A program made the position numbers and the translations under genes. 64,000 nucleotides of DNA from Hemicordylus capensis (Eukaryota > Chordata > Lepidosauria > Squamata > Cordylidae). The notes beneath the pieces were generated by a model, which saw nothing but the letters and a program-made list of their open reading frames with translations, was not told where the DNA came from and did no database searches. The first letter of the stretch is position 1. Each line of letters begins with the position of its first letter. Below, piece after piece: positions 43,702 to 55,371 of the stretch. The DNA is taken from the NCBI RefSeq assembly GCF_027244095.1, contig NC_069660.1, forward strand, positions 138,559,834-138,623,833, in the 5' to 3' direction.

Positions 43702-44283
43702 GTTGGGAGGTCCTAGAAACCAAATTTAGGCTGCTAGGTAGCAGACTGAAGTCCAGGACCCCCAAGGTAGCATTCTCAGAAATGTTATCTGTTCCACACA
43801 CAGGGCCAGCAAGATAGGCAGGGCTGAGAGGTCTCAATGTGTGGATGAGATGGTGGTGCCAGGAGGAGGGGTCTAGATTTGTTAGGCACTGGGAAACATT
43901 TTGGTGCAGGCAAAGCCTGTACAGAAGGGACAGACTCCACTTGAACCAAGATGGAATCAGACTGCTGGCCCTTATAATCAAAAAGGTTGCCGAGCAGCTT
44001 TTGAAATGACGCCTGAGGGGTAGGCGACAGGAGCTAGGCAGTATCCGGTTCAGCAAATGTCATTGCTTAAGGTGTGAGGGTGTAAAGGCTTCAGATAAAC
44101 CAGAAGGGGACAGAGTAGAACCAGAGTAAGAGCAGACAGAAGGATGTCCAAGCTAGTCAGAGATCAAATAGCCATAAGAAAGATAGCACACACCAGGTAA
44201 GAGAGTCAGCATATAGGTGCTTAATTGCTTATATGCCAATGCCAGACACCTCTGAGCCAAGATAGGTGAGGTGGAGTGCTTAG

Positions 44284-44597
44284 TAGGTATGTGTGAACCA
44301 GCTTGACCTCGAGCCAGTTTGACATCGAACTGGTGTGGTTCAAGGGCTTGCCTCAAGCCAGCCCAGCCCTGGTCCTCCCCCCGCCCCCCCCCCCCCCACT
44401 GGCCGGCTTGAGTCCGGTTTGGGGGCTTGGCCGTTCAATTTTTTTAAAGGACTCACTGCCTCCAGGAGGTGCTGCCACTGCCATGGAGTGGGGGGTCTCC
44501 AACAGTTCCTCCTCCCCCCACAAGCCTCCCCCCAGTCTTGAAATGGCCCAGTTCAAGCACAGAGGCTCTTTGGCTTTCCAGAGACTGTTTGGCTTCC
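44284..44597 (+). mobile_element. Foldback hAT-like element, left half
   Basis: Starts TAGGTATGTGTGAACCAG, then 'cttgacctcgagccagtttg' and 'gaactggtgtggttcaaggg', like the end of the 11889 copy inverted. A C run at 44382-44398 follows. The right terminus is replaced by a LINE tail at 44598. Confidence 0.6.
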
Positions 44598-44680
44598 CGG
44601 TGTGCCACTGTGTGAAACAGGATGCTGGACTAGATAGGCCTGGAGCCTGATCCATCAGTGTTGTTCTTATGTTCAGGATC
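44598..44680 (+). repeat. CR1-type LINE 3' tail
   Basis: 'acaggatgctggactagata', 'ggcctggagcctgatccatc' and 'gttgttcttatgttca' match the typical reptilian CR1 3' terminus. Confidence 0.7.
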
Positions 44681-45777
44681 AAATTGTACTTTGATCCTCA
44701 AACCAGGAGAAGAAGGGAGGGGGAGGGAGCTTGCAAACTCATGCAGGTAGTGCCAAATGGTGGTTTGGTATTATATGCCAATCAACCTATTAACAACCCA
44801 CATATTCTTTCCTTTATGAAAGCGGTTTCCATGTCATGTCAAGTTCCTTAACTTGTTCTGCTGTATGCATTACATATGAGGGCAGAAGATTTATCATTTT
44901 GGAAATAAATGTCAAGGTCCAGTTGAAAATGAAAAGGATCTCTTTTCAATACAACCCCCTATGGCTGTCATTTGTAATTAAATGCCTCTCCAAACTCTTT
45001 TAAAAGAAAGCCTTAGAAGTTTAAGTGCAGACTTGGCAACAAGCATTTGTAGGCCCTGTGATTAATTATATGGTATATGGTATATATATGGATGGTATCT
45101 CAAAAACCCTGCAAAGATGAGAGACCATAAGCCACAGTTTACAATAGGAAGTGTGTGATCTTAGCCTTTTAAGTCTTGATTAAAGGAAAAATTAATTGCA
45201 TAAATTGCATGTTTTCAGCTGGGTTCTTTGTTATCTCGAACCTTGCAAAATTCTCAGTGCAGCTGAGGTGATTTATGCCCAAGATGACATCTATGTCTTT
45301 TGGTGAACTGAAGTACCTCAGCATGCTGAAGTTCTATGGCATTTATTTGACATCTTAGTCATTTAGTGACAGTTGGATGAAAGCTTCCCTGTGGGATCAT
45401 TAGAACCACTGAATGTGCACCCTCCTTAAGAGCCAGTTAAAAGACATTTCCAATGTTCTTAAATAACCTAAACATAAACAGCACCTATACATATAGATAA
45501 ACTTTAATCTTCAAATTTAAGAAGTTGTCCTACTGAGGCAATAAAATTTATTATAGACAAGACATAATGGCCCTGATCCATCAAGAGTGATCCATTCACA
45601 GAAATAGCTTCCTGTGAGTAACTGATGCGGAAGTAAATTCACATTTTTTCTATACTTATTAATCTTTGCAGAAATGTGCCGCAGAAAGCAAGCATTCGCA
45701 TTAAGAAGCTCATCTGCATTGAATGAAATATTTTAACACAGCTCCTCATATATGGCCCCGAGTCACGACATGTTGAG
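44681..45777. other. Repeat-poor unassigned sequence
   Basis: No transposon recognised. Between 44930 and 45350 it contains several TAATTA/ATTAATTG words, for example 'gtgattaattatatgg' and 'gaaaaattaattgcataaat', and is free of simple repeats, so it is a second weak candidate for a regulatory element. Confidence 0.4.
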
Positions 45778-46275
45778 TAAGAATACAGCCTTCTCAGTTG
45801 CCGCCTCTGAACTGGGAGGTGGGGCTGATCTCTCTGCCCATTTTTTAAAGGGCCTTGAAGTCATATATTTTAAATAAGATATTTGATGCTGGATTGTTTT
45901 AATTGTTTTAACTATTTAAATTTTATGTTAGGGGTACAGACAGAAGGGATGGTACCACACTTGATATATCGATAGTAGAAGAAATGGTTTAGTGATTTAT
46001 TCCCCCAAAAGCTCCCAACGTGTTTAGAGGGAAACCCTCTTCTTCAGGAGAAAATATACAAGAACAAAGACATTTATGTATTTATTCTTGCATATTTTAT
46101 CCTAAAGATGAGTTTTTCCCTCAGAATGCATTGGGGCTGTTTTTAGGAAATAAATTGCTGTACCATTCCTTCTTCTTTTAATTTGAGTTTTAAACTGTTT
46201 ATTTTTTACAGTTTTGTAAACTGTCTAGAGATATTTTGAGTGGATGGCATAGAAATATAATGAATAAATAAACAA
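45778..46275 (+). repeat. L2-type LINE C-terminus and 3' UTR, split by an insertion
   Basis: 45778-45815 translates in the 'AFSVAASELW' style of the L2 C-terminus. 45870-45930 and 46174-46275 are the AT-rich 3' UTR ('gttttaattgttttaactat', then 'gtaaactgtctagagatatt', 'atagaaatataatgaataaa'). The part 45942-46173 is a separate element. Confidence 0.65.
45942..46173. mobile_element. Small element with inverted ends and hammerhead-like motif
   Basis: Bounded by AGAAGGGATGGTAC (45942-45955) and its near-inverse GTACCATTCCTTCT (46160-46173). On the minus strand 46050-46011 reads CTGAAGA, a hairpin AGAGGG/CCCTCT, then AAAC-ACGTT, the layout of the minimal hammerhead cores in Penelope-like elements, with the conserved G after stem II replaced. 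It lies cleanly inside an L2 3' UTR. Class unproven. Confidence 0.45.
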
Positions 46276-47114
46276 CCAAGAAAAATTATATTGTTATGGC
46301 ACCTAATGAGAACTTTGTGCCTAGAAGGTGAGATATCCAACACATTCCATAACATTGGCAACCATGGCTTGAGAGAAGGATTTAGAAGTGCCAGTCCTTA
46401 TGGTGATGTAATGTGTAATCCAGGATTCAGCGTATCTTGTGGAACATTTCATTTTCCTGACACAGTTTGTTTCAAAGGGGTGGTGTCCTCAAATTTCAAA
46501 ATTATATTCTGTTGCTCAGAACATTCACAGCATGTTCAGAAATAATAACAGATTATAATACCTGTAAAGTGTTAATTGACTCAAAGATCTATTTGTTTCC
46601 CACAATTTGTTGCCAAATTACCGAATCCAAAGGAAGTATTAGAAATGTATTTTTAAAATATGCTTGTATTTGGTGTGGCTTCATTGTAGTAATGTAAAAA
46701 ATAAAATTCATCTAGATAAATAGGGCCATGAAAAATGAAATTTGTTTTCTAAAAAATGATGACCTAAATGGTGAATTCTGACAGCAGCCAAGAAAACAAA
46801 GTAACAAGAAAAAGCTTTGCAGAATATTGATTTAATGCATCGCTAAAGCAACAGAATATCTCGAACTAGCATTATCCATGCTCTATTTCCTTGTAACTTG
46901 GACAGTTTATCTATTCACTTCTCTCAAAGGAGCACGCACATATTTCTACATGAATTGTTTCTATCTGAAGCATAGCTCTTTGCCATAGAGTTAAAATGGA
47001 GTGTATACCAAACTCAGAATATGTAGGACGCGTGCATGCATATCCAGCATTTCTAGGTGAAAATGTTAAACTGATATTAAATTGGGACTGACATATAGCT
47101 AGAGTGAACAAAAA
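46276..47114. other. Repeat-poor unassigned sequence
   Basis: No element or exon recognised. The 84-codon frame 46291-46545 has no domain. Confidence 0.45.
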
Positions 47115-47212
47115 GGCTGTTCTTGGCTACTATAAGAGTTCACTCTGTCTATATAGTCTATATAGTAGACCTGAGAAGCAGAGTCAACTTTGTAACCAAG
47201 AACAGCATTTTT
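47115..47212. repeat. Short inverted repeat (hairpin)
   Basis: 'ggctgttcttggctac' at 47115 pairs with 'gtaaccaagaacagc' ending about 47208, with 'agagttcactctg' and 'cagagtcaac' continuing the stem around a duplicated 'tctatatag' loop. It may be a tiny MITE. Confidence 0.5.
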
Positions 47213-48157
47213 CAGGCTGCAACAGATACTGCAGATTGCAATGGATTTAATTATAGAAATTGCATATGAACCAGCCCTCTGTCCCAGAAACTAGACAGGC
47301 AACAGCCACCACAGATAGGAACATTCTGTCTCCATCAGAGATAGGAACATTCTATCATTGAGGAACATTCTATCTCCTGAAACTACTTCAAGGATAATAC
47401 TGTTGTGTGTTTGCAGCCATTAATATTGGCCAGACCATTCCTTTTGTTAAGTAAAGTACTGCTAATAGTTCTGGCTGGCAATTGTTTTGTGAGTTAATCA
47501 CTATTTGATGGCTCTGTTAATAGCTGCTATCACCTTCAAAGAGAGACGCTATGGGGAATCTTGTTTCTCCTACTGCATAGCAGAGGCTTATGGGAAAGTG
47601 TAATGTGATTTTCATTCTTCCCCTTCCCCTTCCAGCCAGAGGTGTATTTTGGTCAATGAAAAGGAATATAGCAGGTAGTTTCTAGCAGGGGCCTACAGAA
47701 AGACAAAGATTTGAGAGGAACCTTGAAGACTATTAAGCCAGACAGGGGACTGAGCCCTTCCAGGATGCAGATTCTGGGATCTCTTGTAATCTGTTGCTAA
47801 CTTTCAGAAATTCCCTACTCTCTTCCAACTTCATCCACTATATATTTACAAAGATAGACATCACAAGACTGCAGTGATCTCTCCTCCAAGGTGTGCTGCC
47901 TGCAACCGCCTCTGGAACTGCTCGTCTTTTCGAGCAGTGGGGCAAACAAGGCAAAATAACAATACTTTTCAATGGAGACACTTTGTCAGGGGCCTGAAAT
48001 GGAAAATTAACCTAGCTAGCTACCATGGACTGTCAGAGCTTAGACTTCAAAACTTTCTTCTAGTGCAAAAGGAAAGAGGGAGGTGCAACTTCCGCAGCTG
48101 CAATTGACTGCAACTTGATTCATCTACAAGGCCAAATCCTGAGTTATTCCTTGGTCA
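47213..48157. other. Unassigned sequence
   Basis: 'gataggaacattct' occurs three times between 47315 and 47370 as short direct repeats. No exon recognised. Confidence 0.45.
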
Positions 48158-48165
48158 TGCTAGAG

Positions 48166-48301
48166 CAGGCCTGCTCAACTTCGGCCCTCCTGCAGATGTT
48201 GGCCTACAATTCCCATCATCCCTGGCTATTGGCTGCTGTGGCTGAGAATTATGGGAGTTGTAGTCCAAAAACAGTTGGGGGACCTAACTTGAGCAGGCCT
48301 G
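48166..48301. mobile_element. 136-bp hAT-like MITE (CAGGCCTGCTCAACTT)
   Basis: Ends CAGGCCTGCTCAACTTCGG and, inverted, CAGGCCTGCTCAAGTTAGG. The centre has 'acaattcccatcatccc' with inverse 'attatgggagttgtag'. The 8-mer tgctagag flanks it exactly (48158-48165 and 48302-48309). A hAT-type non-autonomous element. Confidence 0.93.
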
Positions 48302-48434
48302 TGCTAGAGTAAGCCAGAGAAATCTTTTCATACATACAACTTTGGAATGCTATGCTTTCATCAAGCCCATTCTCTATTTGTGGTGTGCGTGTGCTGTACT
48401 AGTCTCTGAAGGGTATATTAGGTGACAATGTAAG

Positions 48435-48570
48435 CAGTGTTCCCTCTAACAGAGATTCCCAGATGTTGTTGACTACAGCTCCCATAATCCCCAACCAAAA
48501 GCCATTGCAGCTGGGGATTCTGGAAGTTGTAGTCAATAACACCTGGGTATCCCCATTAGATGGAAAACTG
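48435..48570. mobile_element. 136-bp hAT-like MITE, eroded duplication
   Basis: CAGTGTTCCCTCTAACAGAG start and inverse 'ttagatggaaaactg' end, same length and structure as 42956-43091. Flanks aatgtaag and atggtgag match at 5 of 8, so it is older than the 42956 copy. Confidence 0.85.
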
Positions 48571-48904
48571 ATGGTGAGCTGCACTTTATGTCAAGAGTAC
48601 TGCTTGTGCCCTGTTGCACTCCTTCAGTTTCTGTAACTTATCAAGGATAGTTATTTAACTCCCATCCAGATTTTGGGGTAGATTTCCACCCTCAGCTGCA
48701 TAAAGGTGCATAAACAAGCACAAACCACTGCATCCCCAGCTATGCTCTTGTCTTACCTGCTCTTACTCGCTCTCCGGTACACAGCATATCCACAAGTATG
48801 ACCCGTCACCAGCTATATTTATATTACTAATAAAAATATGACTCAGGGTAGATAACCACCCCAAAATGAATGGACTCCCTATGGTGAGGTGGTTTCTATC
48901 CCAT
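48571..48904. other. Unassigned sequence
   Basis: Nothing recognised. Confidence 0.4.
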
Positions 48905-49167
48905 TCCCATGTTAAGTCAATTGTGGAATGTGCTCCCTGCTGAGATATGATCCTCCCCATCTCTGGCAATTTAAAAAAACACACACCTTAAAACCCATCT
49001 TTTCACCTAAGCTTTCTCAGCTTCCTAAAAATAATTTGGGTTTTTAATCTCTGGTTTATTTTTAAATTGTTAAATTATTTTTAAGTTTTTTGTATATGTT
49101 TTTAACTGGTTTTATGCTATTGTTAACCACCCAGAGATGAAAGTTTGGGGTGGTGAACAAATCTGAT

Positions 49168-49221
<54 letters not shown>

Positions 49222-49222
49222 G
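48905..49222 (+). repeat. L2/CR1-type LINE C-terminus, 3' UTR and (GATA)12 tail
   Basis: 48905-49030 encodes a worn 'LPAEI...LANFKKTLKTHLF' C-terminus. The UTR has 'ttaaccacccagagatgaaa' and 'ggggtggtgaacaaatctga'. It ends in 48 bp of perfect GATA repeats (49173-49220), an expansion of the element's tail. Confidence 0.75.
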
Positions 49223-49489
49223 GAGAAAAACCAACCCAGTAATGAATGGAATCCCTATCCATTCCCTTTCCCATGTTAAGGAGGGAAATCTTTAAATCTC
49301 CTATCCTGGTTCTCCCAGGATAGGAGAAAAAACTCTGTTTCTCTTCAGAAACTTCAATTTTGTTTCCACTTCCATGCTCAATTGACCTTGAAAGATAATA
49401 GCATTAAAAAACTAGTCTGAAGCACTGCAGAGTTCTGTGCTCCTGAGTTAGGGCAGATGAAACCAACCCCTCCCACAATGTCAGACCTA

Positions 49490-49769
49490 AAGGTCATTCA
49501 CATAATCAAAAACTGTGTTCCACCCAGGTTTGGGAGCGCTGTGTGTTCCCAATTGTTGGTTGTGTGGAAACAAGGTAGGAAGAAAACCTGGGTAGAAGTT
49601 ATTGTGTGGAAGCAAGGCAGGAGGAAAATCTGGGTAGCTTTTCCTCCTACCTTGCTTCCACATAACCACTTCTACCCAGGTTTTCTTCCTACCTTGTTTC
49701 CACACAACTGAAAATTGGGCACACACACAGCTCCCAAAAGAACATAATTTTTGATAATGTGAATGACCA
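49490..49769. mobile_element. GAGGTCATTCACAC foldback MITE, complete
   Basis: 280 bp, almost one palindrome. AAGGTCATTCACATAATCAA at the left meets its inverse at the right. Inside, 'gtgtggaaacaaggtaggaa', 'aaaacctgggtagaagt' and 'gtgtggaagcaaggcaggag' each return inverted around a centre near 49637. No matching 8-mers at the flanks. This is the reference copy for the pieces at 666 and 3403/6676. Confidence 0.85.
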
Positions 49770-51150
49770 TCATGTGTTTGAAACAAGTAAATCCTTCAGA
49801 GGCATCTGACCTCACAGAAGCAGGGATTTTAGCCAGCAGAACAAAGTCAAAAGGATGACAACAGCAGCTACAATATATCAGCTTCTGTAAGCGTAGCATG
49901 AGTGGATCAACCATGTACAACATGCCTCTGGTCTTTTTTCACTTTCCCTGGTGGGATACAATACCACAACTAGTTCACCACTGTCCCATGCGTGAGCACA
50001 CAGGGGCCACATGTAAAACAGCAGAGATACTGTCACTCCACACCCTCTGCTTGATCACCCAGAACGGGGGAAGCAACACTGGAATGCAGAAACTTCCTAC
50101 CCATTGACAGGAGATGTTTAACTTGGGAAGCAATCTGGAGGACTGCAACAAAGATAAGTAGCCCTGCGAGTTGCCCAGCAACATGTACTGCACAACTTGG
50201 GGGGCATCCAGTATTACCGATGGAATTACTTGGGACTAGCAAGTCCTACTCATGTGTAAAAAAAATCATTACCCTAGGTGAGGGATTAAGCAGGAAAGAT
50301 TCTACAGTCTTATATAAAGTGATCTATATTTTACAAGCAATTTTGGGAGCTTCTGAAAAGATGTGCTCATGAAGCAGTTATCTTAAATTATTAAACCTGT
50401 TGAATTTGCATTTTTGTAAGCTTTCAAGGGAATGCATTCATGTGGCTGTCTGTTTGGTCTCTCACAAGGGAAGTAAGTGATGTGGGCAGAAATATCTTTA
50501 AGGTATTAATATCCCCTACATAAAGTGTAAAATAATTTTTTTTTGTGGTAAAAGAAATGGGGTGGGGTGTTAAAGGACAGATGGCATTCAGATGGAAGTT
50601 TTAATGAACACCCTCTTGATTTGAGACCACCCAAAAAGTGGAATAAGAGCTGAAAGGGGCCAGCTACCTAAACTCATTAGCAAAACTTGGTTTTGAAAGA
50701 TTAAATTTTTGGAAATAAAAGAGGCACTCGGAACTTGAAACATGTAAAATATAAGGACACCAATTATGTTCTACGGAAATATGATATAATGAAGGAAGGA
50801 AGACTGATCTGCAGAGCTGTGAAGTTTAAACTAACCTTTTAAAATAAGCAACGTCTGCCAATGTTAAAAGAAAACTATAACGGCTTCCATTATCAAAGTA
50901 ATATGCAGTTCCCCCCTCTCCGCCCACTCTTGCTGCCTCAGGGGAACAGAGAGATGCTTCAGCTTTTGAAGATTTGAAACTGGGCATCTATATAATAACT
51001 GGAGATGTATGAAATACTCTTCCCAAGAATGTTCACTAGTCTTATCAAAACTCTTTTAGCTGCCCTCAAGAATCCTTTGATGTTTTCCCGCCAAGTAGGA
51101 ATCACTAAATTAGCCTCAAGTTGCACTTTAGATGAAATTAGTGGCAATTC
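49770..51150. other. Unassigned sequence
   Basis: 1.4 kb with no element or exon recognised; 50280-51130 looks single-copy. Confidence 0.45.
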
Positions 51151-51662
51151 TAAGGGGATATCAACACTACAGACTTAAACTGGCTTAATAAATCTCTCTC
51201 TCTCCCCCTCTCTCCGTGCCCCTCCTCTCTTTAGAGAACCATGAGAATTATTCCTGTTCAAGATAGGCCTAACAATCTCTAACAGAGCATTCTTAGTATT
51301 CTCACCAAACAACAGTTACGAAGATTCTCAGTGGAGTCTATAATAGTTATTTATTTAATAAATGGAGCAGTTTAGGACATGCGCAGCCATGCACATGTGA
51401 TAAGATCAGGGACATGCCAAGAACACACCCATCCTGATGTCACAGGAGGCTCTCCTAACACACTCTCAGAGTGCCCCTTAACCGCATTAAGAGGACATTC
51501 ATCTGAATCACCTCAGGCGAATGCTCCCCTCACGTGATTAAGGGATGACCCAACAGTGTATCAGGATTTCCGCATTTGGCATTAGACCTGACATCAGATC
51601 TTATTGTATGTGTCAGGCAGTGCTTATCCGAAATGGCCCCTTAAAAGTGTAGATATGCCCTA
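51151..51662. mobile_element. DNA element with GGGSATATCWACACT ends
   Basis: Left 'aaggggatatcaacactac', right the inverse of 'ttagggcatatctacactt': 12 or so matching terminal bases, and the next 'gacttaaa' pairs with 'ttttaagg'. The interior has 'acattcatctgaatcacctc' and 'gatgtcacaggaggc'. No coding capacity and no clear target duplication. Confidence 0.5.
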
Positions 51663-51817
51663 ATAATTACAGATATTTTGACGCAGATTAGTGGGGGTCC
51701 ATGTCATGTGCCTCTCTTTTAAATATAGTAGCTGCAATTTTGGGGAACACAATACAAAACAGCTTTCTATGTGTTAAATGTGAACTTCTTAATGGTAACT
51801 CTTCATGGATTTTATAG

Positions 51818-52000
51818 CTACTACTACTATTTATATACCACTTTTCAACAAAAGGTTCTCACAGCAGTTTACATAGAAAGTGAATAATAAGAAAATAGTT
51901 CCCTTTTCCCAAAGAGCTCATAGTCTAAGAAGAAACAAAGGCAGACACTAGCAACAGATACTGGATTACTCACCCCATCCTTGGGGCTTGAGGAAGGACA
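51818..52000 (-). repeat. LINE 3' end (L2/CR1 type)
   Basis: Inverse 3' terminus: (CTA)n tail at 51818-51830, 'ttatataccacttttcaaca', 'cagcagtttacatagaaagt', 'ccaaagagctcatagtctaa', 'gcagacactagcaacagata'. Confidence 0.85.
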
Positions 52001-52149
52001 ACAATTTTAAAAAACACAAAATCAGTGTCATGAAATGAGAATATATAGAAATTGATTCAAATCACTCAACCGCTACTTAAATCTGGTCATTGAAAGCAAG
52101 CCCAGCAAACATTAAACTGCATACTTCATTGTTAAGACCCACGTAACAT

Positions 52150-54186
52150 AGGCTGCATTCACATGTAATGAGAAACCACAGTTAAATGGGGAAGAGGTTG
52201 GAATTTGTGTATGTCTGAATGCGAAGCAACCTGCAATTTGCCTCTCCAAACTCCAATTTGAACCTTCATATTGTAGTGAGTTTTGCCACTCTAACCTGAT
52301 GCTTGAAGGTGGCAGTGTTATGTCCAAACATGGATGATGCCTTCACCATGGTTTGGTGCTGTTTCTGGAACCATAATCATAGACAGGGCAGCCCAGATCC
52401 ACCTAGGATCATGCCTGCTCTATGCCTGCAGCGATTCTCGCTGGCCGCCTCTCTGAGCACTTGCCCTGGCCCTTGTCTCCCATGCAATAAACAGAGGAAC
52501 ATAGGAAGCTACTGAGTCAGACCATTGGTCTATCTAGCTCAGTGTTGTCTTCACAGACTGGCAGCGGCTTCTCCAAGGTTGCAGGCAGGAATCTCTCCCA
52601 GCCCTATCTTGGAGATGCCAGGGAAGGAATTTGAAAAGCTTGCCCGGAATCTCTCTTGCCCGGAATCTCAGCCATAACCAGGAATTCTTGAATGGCTCCA
52701 GTCTAATTTTTGCGTGATGATGTTCACCCTTGGGTGAACACATGCGGTCCCTAGGCTTACTGATGAGAAGGGCTGGGCAGCAGGATCAGAATTGTCTCCA
52801 GTGAAAGGAGCAATTCTACATGTGTGATGATGATGGATGCTGTCCCTGAGAAGACTGCTCTCTCATGAGAGAGAAAAGCCATGGGGATACCCCTTCACAA
52901 CTCATGAGAAGAACCATCTGTGGGGACAGGGGGATTGGATGGAATCACTAATAATGTGTGACGAATGCCCTTCTCCCATGGACCCTCTCTCATTAGAGTG
53001 TTAGGCCATGGAGACACGTATGTGGGCTGGATGGCAGATGCTGCCCAGCCTGGTTGCTCCACACAAGCAAACTGTGGGGACAGGTACCCCGGAAACCCCT
53101 CTCCCTATCTTGGAGGCTGCTGCGAAGAAGCAGTTAAAGTGAGCCCTCTGCCAAATCCGTCCACCCATTTGAATATGTCCATCTTTAATTTTTGCCCAGA
53201 ATGGCGACCCCACTCTCCTGGGGTTGCAGACAACTGCCCCCCCCTTATGATTCACCACAGTGGCAGATCTGCATATGCTGCAATGCTGGTCTGAACCCAG
53301 GAAATTTGAATGAGAGTTAAGATCTGTCCCTAGTCCCTGTGTCTGACTCTAGTCTGCCCACCTGGCAACATATGGACACATGGAGCATAAAAATCTCCTT
53401 TGGGTGCATCAAAGGCCTCCTTGGAGAGGAGGGGGTTGCTACACAAAAGTAGAGAACTGCCCCCCTCCTTTTTGGATGGCTCAACTCCTGAGCTCACATT
53501 CCGATGGAAGGCCAAAGGCTAGTGAGCCTAAGGTCCTCCCCGTTAGACTGGCCCTCTCATGATAGTGCTAATAGCCACCATGGGGGCACAAGTGTGGTTT
53601 GATCTCCATGGACTGCTTTGCTGGGGTCAGCCATCACAAGAGCATGCTTGGTCACAGCGGGCCAGACCCCAGGATCCTTTGCCCTCCCTCATATACATAT
53701 CCCCTCCTAGGAAGTCATCATGTTCCCTTTTATTTCCTGAGTAACAGAAAAAATAGTGCCCCACAGCATCCCCCGCAGCCAGAATTGTGCTTGTACAAGA
53801 CTGTTTTGTTGAGGAGCTCTTAAGATGGCAGCAGTGCAAGGCTTGCATGGCATTTAAAGGGAGTTAAATGCTCTTTCCCTGCTGAGGGTGGGCAGTGCAT
53901 CCCAGAGAGGCACAATTGCGCTAGGCACACCCCCTTGAAGATCGTGGCCAATGGCTGCTGCCCTGGAGACGTTCGGACACCTTGCCCACAAACTGGTGAT
54001 ACGAGCGCTACGGAGTTTGCTGGGATGCGGGCCTCGGTGGACCAGGAAGAGGAAGGGGGGTCACATGACCTGAAAACAGAGGTTGCCAGACTGCCCAGAT
54101 GAATGTCTGTAGTGTAATTCATGGTTAGAAAAATTAACCACTGGTTTGGCAACCTCCATTTTCATGTGATGCGTGAATGCGGCCAT
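52150..54186. mobile_element. 2-kb DNA element with GGCYGCATTCAC ends
   Basis: Left GGCTGCATTCACATGTAATG, right the inverse of GGCCGCATTCACGCATCAC. Next to the ends 'aaccacagttaaa' meets 'ttaaccactggttt', further palindromic words. ATA flanks both ends (52147-52149 and 54187-54189), which could be a 3-bp duplication or chance. Several frames of 60-110 codons inside show no transposase-like pattern. A 5S-derived SINE piece is inserted at 52496. The interior may contain other unrecognised elements. Confidence 0.5.
52496..52655 (-). repeat. 5S-derived SINE, 3' half
   Basis: 'aggaacataggaagctactg', 'agtcagaccattggtctatc', 'tagctcagtgttgtcttcac', 'gcggcttctccaaggttgca' are the inverse of the tail and body; the 5S-like head is missing. 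Confidence 0.88.
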
Positions 54187-55371
54187 AGTTGTTCTTCTGA
54201 ATAAATATGTTAAGCATTGGTTGCCTGAATGGAGTAGCCAAGTTAGCTTGTAAAAGGCCGCAGGACTCTTTGTTGTTTCCATTGCAACACATTAACAAAT
54301 TCACACTCTATAAAGCAGCGTCAAGATTACTTGTTCATCTTAAGAACAAGAAATGGATGCAGAGGGAAGAAATCCACATTTGAAAATAAAGCAAACACTA
54401 TGGATTTAAATAAATATCTCCAGCCTCTTGATTCCCTGAAGCTTTGCAAAAATCTCTCCCATGATCCTAGTTGGCATAGTAACATACACCATACTGCTAT
54501 CTTCCAATCCACAACAGCAAATGTGTCCTGATGTTTAATATAGGTGCATTCTGAAGGTCAAAGATGATGCATTTCATTCCGGGGTTGGCTCAAAACTGGA
54601 AGAACTAGTGTAGTTTATGAACTTACAAGGAGAAAGTGACTGATTCAAGACCTCCGCTATCAGAAAGACTAGATATGCTGGGCTTATCTGAGCTTTGAGG
54701 TATTCAAGGCACCTGCTTGGAATTAAAAGAACGGGGTTGAGTAGCTGTAGATGGAATTTGTGAGAAGCAAAAAAATACAGAAATGGGACCTGGTATTATG
54801 CCATGGAAATGCATGGTCAGCAAAAGCTTAAAGTAGAGCTAGAAGGGTCATGTTCACATCTGGTCAAATAAGAATTAAACAAAAATAACTTTGAAAACAG
54901 GATTGTCTCAAGTTTGAACAAAATATTCAGTTTAAAATCAATATTCTGAGATTTTCCAGATTTCAGTTTTGGAGGTGCACTAGAATGAGCAACATGTCTG
55001 GATGTTTTTATTTATTGTTTTATTATCAATGTAGCAACAAATATAGGGCACCTAAGTCTGTAATAGTTTGATTCTGAAGGGTTCTGCAGCATCACTGGTT
55101 AAGGCTTACATAAGATATAAGCAGTGCAGGAAAGCTCTGAAATAGCCAGTCCTGGGTATTATGTCCTATGGCTGAACTTCCTCTAAGCAGGCTGCCACAC
55201 TAGTAGATTCTTACTTTGCTTGGGAAAACAGCTTTAGTCAGTTTCCAGGTGATTCCAATTTCCTACCAACACTTTATTTATAAAATCTTTGTAACAGATG
55301 CTGGCTGTGTGAAGTAGGGGCAGTCAAAGTTTTAAAAATTGCACACCAGAGTCTAAGCACGCAGAAGGCAC
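54187..55371. other. Unassigned sequence
   Basis: No repeat, RNA gene or exon recognised. Confidence 0.45.

Larger units (their letters stand above)
42520..44150 (+). mobile_element. CR1-like LINE ORF1 with esterase-type domain, broken
   Basis: Segments in order: a coiled-coil-like start near 42600 ('WRKELLALREQ' type wording, then 'LEAKVAHLEELRQ'), a lipase/esterase-like block near 43170 ('VMVHIGTNDVGKC'), and after an insertion 43702-44060 ('SWEVLETKFRLLGSRL', 'KVAFSEMLSV', 'WETFWCRQSLYRRDRLHLNQ'). ORF1 proteins with an SGNH-type esterase (GTND block) are known in the CR1/L2 group. Stops and frame changes are frequent, and ORF2 is absent downstream. Interrupted by a MITE (42956-43091) and a solo LTR (43221-43701). 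The antisense 150-codon frame 44056-43604 is a shadow. Confidence 0.75.

Noticed and set aside
43604-44056. 150-codon minus-strand frame
   Set aside because: Antisense to the CR1-like ORF1, whose plus-strand translation is recognisable.
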